Shown: piece after piece, positions 54,483-61,252 of the stretch
How the letters are laid out: every line of letters starts with the position of its first letter
How positions within the stretch are numbered: the stretch's first letter is position 1
From: Anodontia alba
Lineage: Eukaryota > Mollusca > Bivalvia > Lucinida > Lucinidae
Assembly: GCA_964016985.1 (NCBI GenBank)
Contig: OZ024821.1
Coordinates: 10,994,550-11,058,549 of the forward strand
Length of the DNA stretch: 64,000 nucleotides
Direction of reading: 5' to 3'
Position numbers and translations under genes: made by a program
Notes under the pieces: model-generated
The model's input: the letters and a program-made list of their open reading frames with translations, nothing else
Told to the model about the DNA's origin: nothing
Database searches by the model: none

Positions 54483-55382
54483 AAAATTTTCAGATAAAAA
54501 TTCTGATATTTTTTCATTATTCTGCTCAAAACATAGGTTGTGTGTACTCGTTAGAACCGCCTCGCCTAGGCGGTTCTAACGTGTACCCACAATCTATGTT
54601 TTTGATCATAAATAAGAAAAATAATGTATACCCCTGTAAACCCCGGTTTTACTATGTAAAAGTGGAGTTTGAGGGGTCAAAATTATATAGGCATGTTTTC
54701 CTGATGTGAAGTTGGGTATCTAGGAATTTCATGAAAAGTATGTAACTCCAGGTTTACCGTGGTCTGAGTGACTCTATCATATCAGCCTCTCCATGCGAAA
54801 AAGGGTATTCGGGCATATGCGGACAGCGAATGCCAAGATCAGCCTGCGCATACACACAGTCTGATCAGGGCCTTCATTTTCCGATAACAGAATCATTGGA
54901 TACTTCAGGTTGTATTTCTGGAGAGCAAAAGCCCGGATGATACTTTGCGAATGTGCAGGGTAATCTGAATCTGCGCCTTTTGCGCATGTTCAAAGGCACT
55001 TTTTCGCTTAATGAGGCCCATATGATGTTGTTTGTTCCTCCAAAGACTCTTATCTTAGAATTTTGCTAGGCTGTTTGTTCCCGAACATTCAGAACTTCCC
55101 TCGTGGATAAATCTTAATACTCTGCAGGTTTTGCAATTGTTTCCAAACATGCGTTTGTTCATGTCTTGTTTTTTATTTTCATTTTTTTTTCAGGCAGTCT
55201 CTATTTTCCCGTCATATGACCCGGAAGTGTATAATGCAGATGGTTCCCTGCGTACAGTTCATAATTTACCAGATTTTGTCCAATCCTATGAACAAGCAAG
55301 AAAAGCACGGTATATTCGATCTAAAGAGAATCTGGAAAAAGAAAAAGAATTATCAATAAAACAGATTTTTGATAAAAAATAA
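39091..55382 (+). CDS. Uncharacterised 463-residue protein (weakly CCDC190-like), three exons
   Basis: Exons 39091-40047, 53724-53969 and 55194-55382, all phase 0, with donors GTGAGT and GTAAAT and CAG acceptors. This gives 319 + 82 + 62 residues. The N-terminal 75 residues are basic and helical (SQETVRERNRREQRRFQLQL, then REQRIVSKELERIRKG). The rest is polar and likely disordered (S, N, T, P, D), with KNSPFSRHRKSPV and several S-P sites. The end is a short K/E helix, NLEKEKELSIKQIFDKK. No signal peptide or membrane segment. The V-K-x-L-x-x-E-Q-R-x-x-x-K-E-L-x-R-x-x-x-G block recalls vertebrate CCDC190 from memory, a weak match; function unknown. An in-frame TAA at 39073 supports the start unless an upstream exon joins. 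Gene confidence high, identity low. Confidence 0.85.
40055..40260. mobile_element. Hairpin element F8 beside the exon 1 donor of gene 2
   Basis: TTTTACACTTTTCCTTCC, TCTTAATAAAAAGCGTTTGC / GGGAGCATTTATTTTTTC, and a second small hairpin CCCTTTTGAAATGGGGTC / GAAGAGACCCCTTTTTAGAA. It starts within ten bases of the splice donor. Confidence 0.6.
40325..40590 (+). repeat. TGTTCCC minisatellite-like repeat F12, copy 2
   Basis: Units on TTGTTCCCCTGTTCCCCAAA, ending CCCCTTGGAAGGCCTCATTA, as in 30880-31070. Left flank GGTGCCTGGTTTATGATTTT. Confidence 0.7.
40692..40969. mobile_element. MITE family F6 (ACGAAAACACGCCTAT termini), complete
   Basis: Ends ATTACGAAAACACGCCTATT and AATTATATAGGCATGTTTTC GTGAT. 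Nested arms: GAAAATTTTACCAC, CAAAACATAGATTGTGGGTA, and an apex GTTAGAACCGCCTCGACGAG inverted on itself. About 280 bp, no coding. Five copies in the window (40692, 50908, 54406, 55832, 63485). Confidence 0.88.
42018..42090 (+). repeat. (AC)n microsatellite
   Basis: About 70 bases of CA dinucleotides with one interruption (ACGC). Preceded by GCACGCACGCACC. Confidence 0.95.
42600..42815. mobile_element. Hairpin element F2, diverged
   Basis: ATGAGCCGGGGCACAGCTTT, CTACAAGATTGGATTTAAGC left against GCATATGCAATCTTGTAGGA right. Inner blocks AGCGAATACTCAGAATGATC and GCGCAGGCTGATCTGAGTCT. Confidence 0.65.
43640..43800. mobile_element. Hairpin element F2 (short form)
   Basis: AAGGGTCCTTATGCAATTTG, CGGCCAACGCAGGCCCTGAT CAGCCTGCGCATTCGCGCAG and inverted GCTGATCTGGGCCTTCATTG. 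The apex GCGCATTCGCGC is a clean palindrome. Confidence 0.65.
44488..44692. mobile_element. MITE family F1, copy
   Basis: TACCGTATTTACCTTAAACA left, AAATATTTAGGGTAAAGATAG right; core decayed (CCTGATCAGTCGCCGCTTTTGCG). Preceded by a CA/CGCA microsatellite (44435-44475). Confidence 0.7.
44837..44901. repeat. H1 hairpin core
   Basis: CAAACAGTGGAGACCCTGAT to its partner, apex GACGCCGCGTTCTGCGGCGTC, 65 bp. Surrounding sequence has ATTAACCCATTAAAGACTGA and TCTTCAGTGGGTTAAATC, a TTAACCCA-type frame at about 44715-44932. Confidence 0.75.
45885..46030. mobile_element. Hairpin element F8
   Basis: GACAACTTTTGTGACTTCCT, TTCAGAAAAGGAGCCCTACT and AAGGAAAGAATTTGCTCCCA mark the left half; the right half is lost or replaced. 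Confidence 0.5.
46536..47148. mobile_element. MITE family F1 split by a TTAA-flanked foldback
   Basis: Left half 46536-46678 (ACGTAATTACCTTAAATATT, GACAGACGGGCCCTAGCAAA, decayed core, TTTTTTTTAGACACATCAAC). Right half 47080-47148 ends TTTAGGGCAAATACGATA. The insert is described separately. Confidence 0.75.
46679..47075. mobile_element. piggyBac-like foldback, 397 bp, nested
   Basis: Flanked by TTAA at 46675-46678 and 47076-47079. Inverted ends AGGCGTCATGTTCCTCAAAA and AGGGTCCATATGCCTCAAAA. Arms share AATCCAAGACAGGTTTAATA / TATTAAACCTTTCTTGGATT-type sequence and ACAGCCTGTAAAAT / ATTTTACAGGCTGTC. The left arm has an extra 48-bp direct repeat (46730-46825). No coding frame. Confidence 0.75.
47310..47545. 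mobile_element. Hairpin element F7 with TTAA-type end
   Basis: CCAGAAAGTGCTATTA left, AGCGCTTTAAGGGTTAAA right. GCAGCAGACGACCTTTTGTA, core TTGACATTTCATGTGAATCG / CGATTCACATGAAATGCCAA, and (AAT)n in the right arm. The right end is the same as in element F11, which carries the other core. Confidence 0.7.
48264..48360 (+). repeat. (AAAT)n microsatellite
   Basis: About nine AAAT units, then A-rich degenerate sequence. Confidence 0.9.
48615..48949. mobile_element. pogo/Tigger-like MITE
   Basis: Flanked by TA on both sides. Ends CAGTCAGCTCTCGTTACAGG and inverted CTCGAAGTCCAAGGGACTCT ... AGACTCGACTG. The centre carries a 70-bp hairpin on ATATTGTGGAAAAGAGGAGA. Blocks TATCTCGAATAACC and TACGGATAACTTGAAC are seen in pogo-derived elements. 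No transposase. Confidence 0.6.
49100..49320. mobile_element. Hairpin element F8
   Basis: GGAGATAACTTTTGCGGCTT left, AGTGTATCAGTTCCCCTTAA right; inner TAGCGTAGACCCGTTTTCAG. AGTTCCCCTTAA is the mirror of TTAAGGGGAACTGATACA. Confidence 0.6.
49330..49600. mobile_element. Hairpin element F2, complete copy with terminal duplication
   Basis: GAGCCAGCGCATGACAAAAC CTACAAAATGGCATGTGCGC left, inverted partner right. The right end is duplicated: GGGCGCATATGCCATTTT-GTAGG appears twice (49524, 49562). Two GATCAGCCTGGGCATCCGCC hairpins face each other. Confidence 0.8.
49916..50037 (+). repeat. Compound (AC)n-(AG)n-(ACAG)n microsatellite
   Basis: CA tract to about 49957, then about 35 bases of AG, then ACAGACAG with GATAG. 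Confidence 0.93.
50235..50445. mobile_element. Hairpin element F7
   Basis: GGGCAAATTCAGCAGACGAC left, GTTGTCTGCTGAAATTTTTA CC right. Arms (T)n-CCAGAAAATTGCT and TTTTCTGG-(A)n. Ends GCATGCTAAGCGTTAAG. Confidence 0.65.
50908..51184. mobile_element. MITE family F6, complete copy
   Basis: TTCACGAAAACATGCCTATA left, TTGAATAGTTACGTTTTTGT AA right, apex GAATCGCCTCGCCGAGGCGG. Opposite orientation to 40692. Confidence 0.85.
51621..51685. repeat. H1 hairpin core
   Basis: CGAACAGTGTAGACCCTGAT, apex GACGCCGCGTTTTGCGGCGTC. Followed by GCCCAGCTTGTTTGTCCGAA TACGTAGAGTAA, a degraded F1 end. Confidence 0.75.
52005..52325. mobile_element. Hairpin element F7 (TTAA frame) with a 140-bp insert
   Basis: TCTTAAACGCCAAGCAAAAT left, CTTCGGCTTTATGGGTTAAA right; core TAGACTTTTCATGTGAATCG / CGACTCACATGAAATGTCAA. 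At about 52165-52305 a foreign stretch lies in the right arm (AGAAATGTGTCCAAAGGACA CGGATGCCCC ... TGGCTGGGGCATAA). Confidence 0.6.
52502..52827. mobile_element. pogo/Tigger-like MITE
   Basis: Flanked by TA. Ends CAGTAGAACTTCAATGGCTC and inverted GAGCCATCGAAGTTCGACTG. Inner blocks GGCTCGAACCCCGATGGCTC / GGCTCGAACAACCGCTGTCT. No transposase. Termini different from 48615 but of the same style. Confidence 0.65.
53230..53455. mobile_element. Hairpin element F8, fairly complete
   Basis: TTAAGGGAACTTGATACGCG left, TAGTGCATCAGTTCCCCTTC right. Inside are CAGACAACTTTTGTGGCTTC, CTTCTGAAAAGGGATCTTCT and GCTCTTTTCAGATGGGGGCA. Confidence 0.65.
53583..53646. repeat. H1 hairpin core near exon 2 of gene 2
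   Basis: CAAACGGTGCAGATCCTGAT to partner; apex GACGCCGCATGCTGATTCGTC, slightly decayed. Lies 77 bases before the exon 2 acceptor. Confidence 0.7.
53724..53969 (+). CDS. Gene 2, coding exon 2
   Basis: Acceptor TTTTACAG, donor GTAAAT; 246 bases, 82 residues, AISTSTPTSGRPPQRPDLLT to ...KRLTATK. Ser/Thr-rich and polar. It has codon-like composition and higher GC than its flanks. Confidence 0.8.
54035..54245. mobile_element. Hairpin element F8
   Basis: TTAAGGGGAATTAACTCTTT left, TGCAGTCCCCTTAACTCC right. Inner AACTGGGTCTAGTTTAAAAG, a C9 run and GAAAATTCTTTCAGAGCAGA CCCC. In intron 2 of gene 2. Confidence 0.65.
54406..54705. mobile_element. MITE family F6 with long poly(A)
   Basis: CATTACGAAAACAAGCCTAT left, TATATAGGCATGTTTTCCTG right. 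Apex GTTAGAACCGCCTCGCCTAG with partner. A 31-base A run (54450-54480) interrupts the left arm. Confidence 0.82.
55194..55382 (+). CDS. Gene 2, terminal exon
   Basis: Acceptor TTTTTTTTCAG after a good T-tract; 189 bases with TAA. It codes for AVSIFPSYDPEVYNADGSLR, then a charged helix. Both exons 2 and 3 start with A-I/V-S, so the two acceptors lie in similar sequence (CAGGCA-TCTCTA). Confidence 0.82.
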   Translation, partial: AVSIFPSYDPEVYNADGSLRTVHNLPDFVQSYEQARKARYIRSKENLEKEKELSIKQIFDKK

Positions 55383-55553
55383 CAAATGGTTTTGGAAGAA
55401 ACTGTTCGTTGTGACAGAGACGCTTCTTCCGACTGCAACACTGTTGAAAAAAAGAATTATCAATAAAACAGATTTTTGATAAAAAATAACAAATAGTTTT
55501 GGAAGATACTGTTCGTTGTGACAGAGACGCTTCCTCCGACTGTTATACTGTTG
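55340..55553 (+). repeat. 107-bp tandem duplication across the end of gene 2
   Basis: 55340-55446 is repeated at 55447-55553 with about six differences. The unit holds the last 13 codons, the stop and 60 bases of 3' UTR. The second copy puts the AATAAA of the coding sequence (55355) into the UTR at 55462-55467. Confidence 0.9.
55462..55467 (+). terminator. Possible poly(A) signal of gene 2
   Basis: AATAAA 80 bases past the stop codon, in the second copy of the 107-bp duplication. The only canonical signal seen in the first 150 bases of the UTR; cleavage site not visible. Confidence 0.45.
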
Positions 55554-55831
55554 TACAACTGGGTTTATCCCAAAATGTATATAAAAAAAGACCCGAAAAT
55601 AGTTTCATACCATTTATGTGTAGAGAAAAAACAAATCGCGCCCTCTAAATAGTCAACCATCGTTTGACCATTTCCGGGGCGTGGTTTGGTAAAAGGTAAA
55701 AAAACTGTCAGATGGTACACCTCCTGCATTCCGTTACAAAACAGTTTGACCGAGTTCCGTTGACCTGTAAAATTATGACGAATATGAGATCCTGGAACTC
55801 TTTAGTTTACTGTTTTGTATTATTTTAATCC

Positions 55832-56114
55832 TTACATTAGAAAAACACGCCCATTCAAATATACAGAAAATTTTACCTCCAAAAATTGAAAATTTTCAGA
55901 TAAAAAAAATCTGATATTTTTCATATTTCTGCTCTAAACATATATTGCAGGTACTCGTTAGAACCGCCTCGACGAGGCGGTTCTAACGTGTACCCACAAT
56001 CTATGTTTTTGAGCAAAAATAAGAAAAAATAATACATACCCCCTAAACCCCAGTTTTACTATATAAAAGTGGGGTTTAAGGGGGTCAAAGTTATATAGGC
56101 GTGTTTTCGTGATG
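55832..56114. mobile_element. MITE family F6, complete copy
   Basis: ACATTAGAAAAACACGCCCA left, TATATAGGCGTGTTTTCGTG right. Apex GAACCGCCTCGACGAGGCGG. About 450 bases past the stop of gene 2; followed directly by an F7 hairpin (56115-56305). Confidence 0.85.
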
Positions 56115-56305
56115 ATACTCTCTGCACAAATTCAGCAGACAACACACTGATGATATTTTTCTTCTTTTTCCCAGAAAATAGGCTTTGGCTTTCATGCAAT
56201 AAATTGTCTCCTTGCATGAAATGTCAAGCCTATTTCCTGGGGAAGAAATAAGAAAATATTTCAAACTGTCGTCTGCTGAAAATTGTATCCAACATGCTAA
56301 GCGTT
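56115..56305. mobile_element. Hairpin element F7
   Basis: CTCTGCACAAATTCAGCAGA left, TCGTCTGCTGAAAATTGTAT right. Core GGCTTTGGCTTTCATGCAAT / CTTGCATGAAATGTCAAGCC. Ends CATGCTAAGCGTTGAAA. Confidence 0.7.
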
Positions 56306-56506
56306 GAAACGGACAATATAATCTGGGTCATTATGCTTTCACAGAAAATTGAGGAACAACGATCTTTCACATAAATTTGGGGAAAAAAGATCAATTGTTG
56401 CTTATTATTTTTACTGAAAAGGCCACGACTAGAAAGATTTTCATATTGTTGAAGGAAAAATAACACAGTTCCCTCACTTTTAAATGGTTTCTGCTCATAG
56501 CCAACA

Positions 56507-56613
56507 CCCAGCTAGCATTCTACCTAAATCTACATCGGGCCGTCATCGGCCCGTCAGCTACCCTGACGGGCCGATGACGGCCCGATATAGATTTACGTAG
56601 AATGCTGACTGGG
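56507..56613. mobile_element. Palindromic MITE family F4, copy 2
   Basis: CCCAGCTAGCATTCTACCTA to GCTGACTGGG; centre GTCAGCTACCCTGAC. Differs from the copy at 3051 by two or three bases. Confidence 0.88.
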
Positions 56614-56684
56614 CAGACAGTAAAACAAGTTCAGAACTTTTATTTTGAGAATGCAGGAGGACAACTTTTCTTCAGACGATCTTA

Positions 56685-56886
56685 ACCTTTAAAGTGCCAA
56701 TCACAACTGCAGCATACAACATTTTTATTATTATTATTTTTCAGTGGAAACAAATCACGTCATTTCACGTGAATCATTTTCCTTGGCAGACGATTCACTT
56801 GAAATGTTGACTTGTTTTCTCTGAAAATTAATCTAAAAATTAGAAATTGTCGTCTGCTACAAATTCTGTGTGGGCTTTAAGGTTTA
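56685..56886. mobile_element. Hairpin element F7 in AAAGTGCCAATCAC frame
   Basis: TTAACCTTTAAAGTGCCAAT left, GTGGGCTTTAAGGTTTAA right. Core ATTTCACGTGAATCATTTTC / GACGATTCACTTGAAATG. Same frame sequence as F11 (AGTGCCAATCACAA), which carries the H1 core instead. Confidence 0.65.
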
Positions 56887-57643
56887 AGATATAAACTCAA
56901 CATATAACATTTACCGAGTTCTAAATTATAAAATAGTAAAATAAACTTATTTAAAGCAGTTACTGAACCTCGTTTTCGTAAAAATGTAAAGGTCAAACTG
57001 TACAACGGCCTCGTTTTCGTAAAAATGTAAAGGTCAAACTGTACAACGGAACTTGATCAAATTATCGTGCAGTGGAACACCAACAGTGCACCATTTGACG
57101 GTTAACGAGGCGAGCGTAGTGACTCGATCGTCGCTTTGAAAAAATGGAACCACGTTCTCCAGAAAGGGCAACTCGCAAACAGATAGACGCAGCCTAGACA
57201 CCGTAAAACACGGCATCTGATCGTGTACACTGTTTGTCACCTCATCATCAGCTAGTTGTAACAAAAGCAATTCAGACAGAACGCAGATTCTGTTCAGCGT
57301 CTACACTCTTTACACCACGACATATACATGTACTGAGCTTACACGATTTCTAAGCTTTATAAAATAGTTTTATTTCGAAAACATCATATTTCATTGTAAA
57401 TATATAAATGGAATTTTCCTAGAAAAAGCCGCAATCACAAAGCACAGGCCTTCAGAGGCACCGAAACAGGAAGAGAAACAAACAATCACCAAATAAAACG
57501 TCACATTTACAATAACCGAGGAAACGGCAGAAGAAAACTAGAAATGTATGTTTGTAAAACACTATACCCCAACAATATGCTTGTCCTTATAAAATGCCAA
57601 AGTTGAAATGTTATAATCCGATTATTTTCTCAAAAGTCAATCT

Positions 57644-57871
57644 GGGCCCAGTTGTTCAAAGCTAACGATGTCGTTAGTTAACGATTCGTTAAAATTTACA
57701 TCGAGTGATACGCAAATATGCTGAAATTTTTTGCTGAAAAAATATGAGTGCTTTTACTCACATTTTTTCAGCAAAAGTATCAGAAAACTGTGTATTGAAT
57801 CCGCTAAAACAGTTAACGAAATGACCCTTAACGAGCTCGTTAAGCTAACGATGCTTTGAACAACTGGGCCC
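57644..57871. mobile_element. MITE family F3, reverse orientation
   Basis: GGGCCCAGTTGTTCAAAGCT to CTTTGAACAACTGGGCCC; apex reduced to AATATGAGTGCTTTTACTCA C. Confidence 0.87.
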
Positions 57872-58392
57872 AGGTAATCTACTGCTTATTCCCAATAAGC
57901 TCACAAAGTTTTAAGGCACTCCTTAAAAGTTGCTGACAAGACAAACGTGACGAACAAACGGACGGACGGACCTTACCCCACTTCAAAGTTGTTTGAAGTT
58001 TGAGACATAAAAACTGCCGGGTCAGGAGCTTAACAATTTAGCCTCGTTCTGATGCAGCTCCAAAATACAAATACATACTATGTGCTCTGCCTGCGTAGGG
58101 GTAAGAATTATCTTATAATCTCAATTTAGCAAGTATTACTATGATATAATACGCTCTATAATTTTGAGACTGAATCTCATTGGAATCTTAAAGTATCGTT
58201 TCTGTCTGGAATCTTAATTATTTGCATAAAAGTATATCCGTTCTTGTGATATTTCGGTAAAAGATAAAAAGAATTCCTTATGAATTAAAAAGCAACGCCA
58301 TTTATAGGCCACATGACCTGTTTTAAAAATCACAGAATATCCCTGTACCACAGCTTAACCGTTCCAACCCTAAGACAAAAAAGATATCTTTG

Positions 58393-58457
58393 CAAACAGT
58401 GTAGATCCTGATGAGACGGCTCGTAACGAGCCGTCTCATCATGATATACACTGTTTG
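58393..58457. repeat. H1 hairpin core, apex GGCTCGTAACGAGCC
   Basis: CAAACAGTGTAGATCCTGAT ... partner; 65 bp. Apex class GGCTC-N-GAGCC, shared with 62145 and 63136 but with a different central base set (GTAAC, ATAT, ATTAT). Confidence 0.8.
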
Positions 58458-58783
58458 CCATTCGATTTGCGATTTTTGACTAACATTCCTGTTAGCGGAT
58501 ATGTCCAAATTCAAGGACGGTTGAGTCCCCCCACGCCCCGCCTCAGAAATTCAAGGGACCAAGGATTAGTCCATTGTTTTATTGTTCTACACTTGAAATA
58601 ATGTACTGAATGTTTGTAGCTGTGCTGTGATACTCAACTATTACAGTCTCTCCTAACAATCACCGTAATTGTTTATGCATTCGTTTGACAATATATGGGC
58701 TGCGTCCATACCGCAAATGTACATGCACTTTAGGAGAGGAACTAGATAAGCCTAGCTTCTGTTCTGATCCTGATATTAGTTTG

Positions 58784-58889
58784 CCCAGCTAGCATTCTTT
58801 ATAAATCTATAGCGGGCCATTATCGGCCCGTCAGGGTAGCTGACGGGCCGATAACGGCCCGCTATAGATTTATAAAGAATGCTAGCTGG
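58784..58889. mobile_element. Palindromic MITE family F4, copy 3 (variant)
   Basis: CCCAGCTAGCATTCTTTATA to TATAAAGAATGCTAGCTGG. Stem CGGGCCATTATCGGCCCGTC. The centre GTCAGGGTAGCTGAC is the inverted form of the centre in copies 1 and 2. Stem changes on one arm are matched on the other. Confidence 0.87.
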
Positions 58890-59294
58890 TTGTTTATCAT
58901 ATTGCATATTCTGAAATTATTTATGACAATAAATATGTTTGTATCAATTTTAAACTGTTTTGAAGATATATATGCCATTTCCTCACGCAGAACAGCACCA
59001 GTGTCTGCATGTTGGAAGAGTTATGGGCAAAGACGGCCACCATGTATCGGTAGATGATCGCTAAAAGTACAAATTACCAATGCTTATCTGTTCAAACTGG
59101 CTCGAATGTACCCTACACAGACGGATGCTGTTATTAATGAACATGTTCTGAGAAAATAGATCCCCGGAAAGCAAGAAACACCAATAAAACGGATAAACTC
59201 GGTTTAATTGAAGTGAAGTACGGAGACTTCTTACGGCCGCCACACAAAACCAGCTGTAGTGAAGATATATAGGAGCCACAAAAGGCAGAAAATA

Positions 59295-59500
59295 TACCTT
59301 CGGGCATGTTCACCTAGTGAAGATTCTGATCAGACTGCGCATGCGCAGTCTGATCAGAATCTTCACTGGGAACATTTTGGGTTGCCAAGGGTGCATAATT
59401 TCTTCGTTTGGACAATGAAGACTCAAATCAGACTGCGCGGTTGCGCTTGCTGAATCAGTGAGTCTTCGTTGAGCGAGCATGGCAGAAGGTACATTATTGT
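59295..59500. mobile_element. Hairpin element F2
   Basis: ACCTTCGGGCATGTTCACCT left, GAGCGAGCATGGCAGAAGGT right. GATTCTGATCAGACTGCGCA directly followed by its inverted partner. Similar to 36140-36360. Confidence 0.75.
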
Positions 59501-59982
59501 GGTTCATATGCTCTGAGAGAATCGATCACTCGAAGCAAGGAACACACGGAAGAAACGAAAAAAGCAGACTCAATTTTATTTGTGTGGTCAATTATTTTTA
59601 TGAATGTATGTTTGTAAGTCGTGCTTTTAATAATTTTAATGCTTTTATATATAGACTAGAAAAAAGTAAGCAAATACTAGTCTGTATGGACAGTAAACTG
59701 CAACTCCGACCCTGAGCCTTCGTACCCTAACACAAAAGTTAGTGATGCCTAGATACTTGTGAGTTTCCAACGGCTATCGACGTTTACGTTGCGTCATTCA
59801 TGCTTGAGGCATAATTCGAAAGTACAGTAAGCCGTTACAAACTCTGAATATGTTCTAAAGATCTTGCAATAAATCATACAAAAATCATAACTTGCGTAGC
59901 TAATCTGGGCCTTTACTCTCCGCATGTGCTCAAAAGGCACAGTTTCTCAAATCGCGGTTCAAATACAGAATTACTCCGTTAT

Positions 59983-60195
59983 TAACCCTTGTCCTGCTGA
60001 ACCCGTTGATTTCCTGCCTGTGCAAAAAATGTAGATCCAGATCAGTTGGCTTCTGGAGAAGCCAACTGATCTGGATCTGCACTGTTTGTAATTAAGTATG
60101 TGAATTTGTATCAACAGCCTAGATCCAGTAATCTAATTGGCTCAAATTTAGAAGTGGGCGTAGCATCTTAATTTATTCAGCATGGCAAGGGTTAA
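59983..60195. mobile_element. TTAA-ended hairpin element with apex TTGGCTTC
   Basis: TTAACCCTTGTCCTGCTGAA left, CAGCATGGCAAGGGTTAA right. Core 60023-60088 with apex AGTTGGCTTCTGGAGAAGCC. Terminal arms (CTGCTGAA ... TTATTCAGCATG) pair. Confidence 0.75.
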
Positions 60196-60460
60196 GACCA
60201 CTCCGCTGATGAGAACAGCTTTTGCAGTCCCAAATGGTTTCTTCTTTATTAGTCTATATTCCTTATTAAGACCACCCGGCTGTTAAGACCAATTTTAGAC
60301 AGTCCGAAAGGTGGTCGTAATAGCGGAGTTTTACTGCATTTTGTATGTGGACAGTCAATGTCCTCACCAGACTGCTCTCTTACCAGAATATTTGTTCTTG
60401 CGACATTTTCGTGTAACATAAGGCAGATTTTCTCATATTATGGGTTCAAATATTTAGATT

Positions 60461-60593
60461 CCCAGCAAACATACAACATCGCAACAACGTCATTACAACG
60501 TCGCTGCAACGTCATGACGTTGCAGCGACGTTGTAACGACGTTGTTGCAGTGACGTTGTAACGACGTTGTTGCGACGTTGTGTGTTTGCTGGG
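60461..60593. mobile_element. Palindromic element F5, long copy
   Basis: CCCAGCAAACATACAACATC to GTTGTGTGTTTGCTGGG. Inside, 23-24-bp units on ACAACGTCGTTACAACGTCG in both orientations; the right arm has one more unit than the left. Confidence 0.85.
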
Positions 60594-60734
60594 TTTCGAA
60601 TGCCTTAGCAACATTCTCTCTTGTTAAGCTGGATTCGCAACATATCAGTTTCACCACTAAATGGGTATCAGTACTATCGATATACGAGATTGAAGTTAAA
60701 TGTTTGACACACATTCTAAGCAAAAAGTGGAAGC

Positions 60735-60793
60735 CTTATATCAAACTGCTCCTAAAGGAGCAGGAGCAGTTTGATATGGGGCTACACTGTTTG
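60735..60793. repeat. H1-type hairpin, rearranged
   Basis: GCCTTATATCAAACTGCTCC TAAAGGAGCAGGAGCAGTTT GATATGGGGC, then TACACTGTTTGCC. The apex GGAGCA is duplicated; the left CAAACAGTGTAG arm is lost. Confidence 0.6.
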
Positions 60794-61042
60794 CCGTCGT
60801 GTCACAACAATTTTATTACCCATAAAAATTGTTACCCGTAAAAATTTTATTAAATGGGAGTTGAAATACCCCATAAGGTAGTCAAATTGGCGTGTTCAAA
60901 TACCTCATAAAATAGTCAAATGGGCGTGTTCAAATACCTTAAAAGGCAAGCAAAACGGGGATGTTCAAATTTTAGGATATCGGTACTTATGGTATAGGGT
61001 TAAGGTGTCCAAATATGGTAGAATTGTAAGTCACTTTCACTC

Positions 61043-61048
61043 TTTATT
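61043..61048 (-). terminator. Poly(A) signal of the aminotransferase gene
   Basis: On the minus strand AATAAA lies 16 bases past the stop codon at 61064. Short 3' UTR expected. Confidence 0.6.
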
Positions 61049-61063
61049 GCTTGTTTCATTGAC

Positions 61064-61252
61064 TTAGTCCGTCACGGCTATACTTTCTTTATGCATAGTC
61101 TCTATAGCGTCAGCTAGTTTTATAACATCTTCGAATACAACGTACGATGGGAATGATAATCTAGCATACAAATCTCCTTGTATATTATTGACTGCCACCT
61201 GGACATCAAATCTTTCTAGAAGTACTTTCATTAGTGGTCTCCATTGTCCTTC
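61064..61252 (-). CDS. Aminotransferase-like gene, terminal exon
   Basis: Acceptor TTTCAG before 61252, TAA at 61066-61064. The strong helix at the end (DVIKLADAIETMHKES) is the usual closing helix of the fold. No other stop or shift. Confidence 0.78.
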   Translation of the reverse strand, partial: EGQWRPLMKVLLERFDVQVAVNNIQGDLYARLSFPSYVVFEDVIKLADAIETMHKESIAVTD

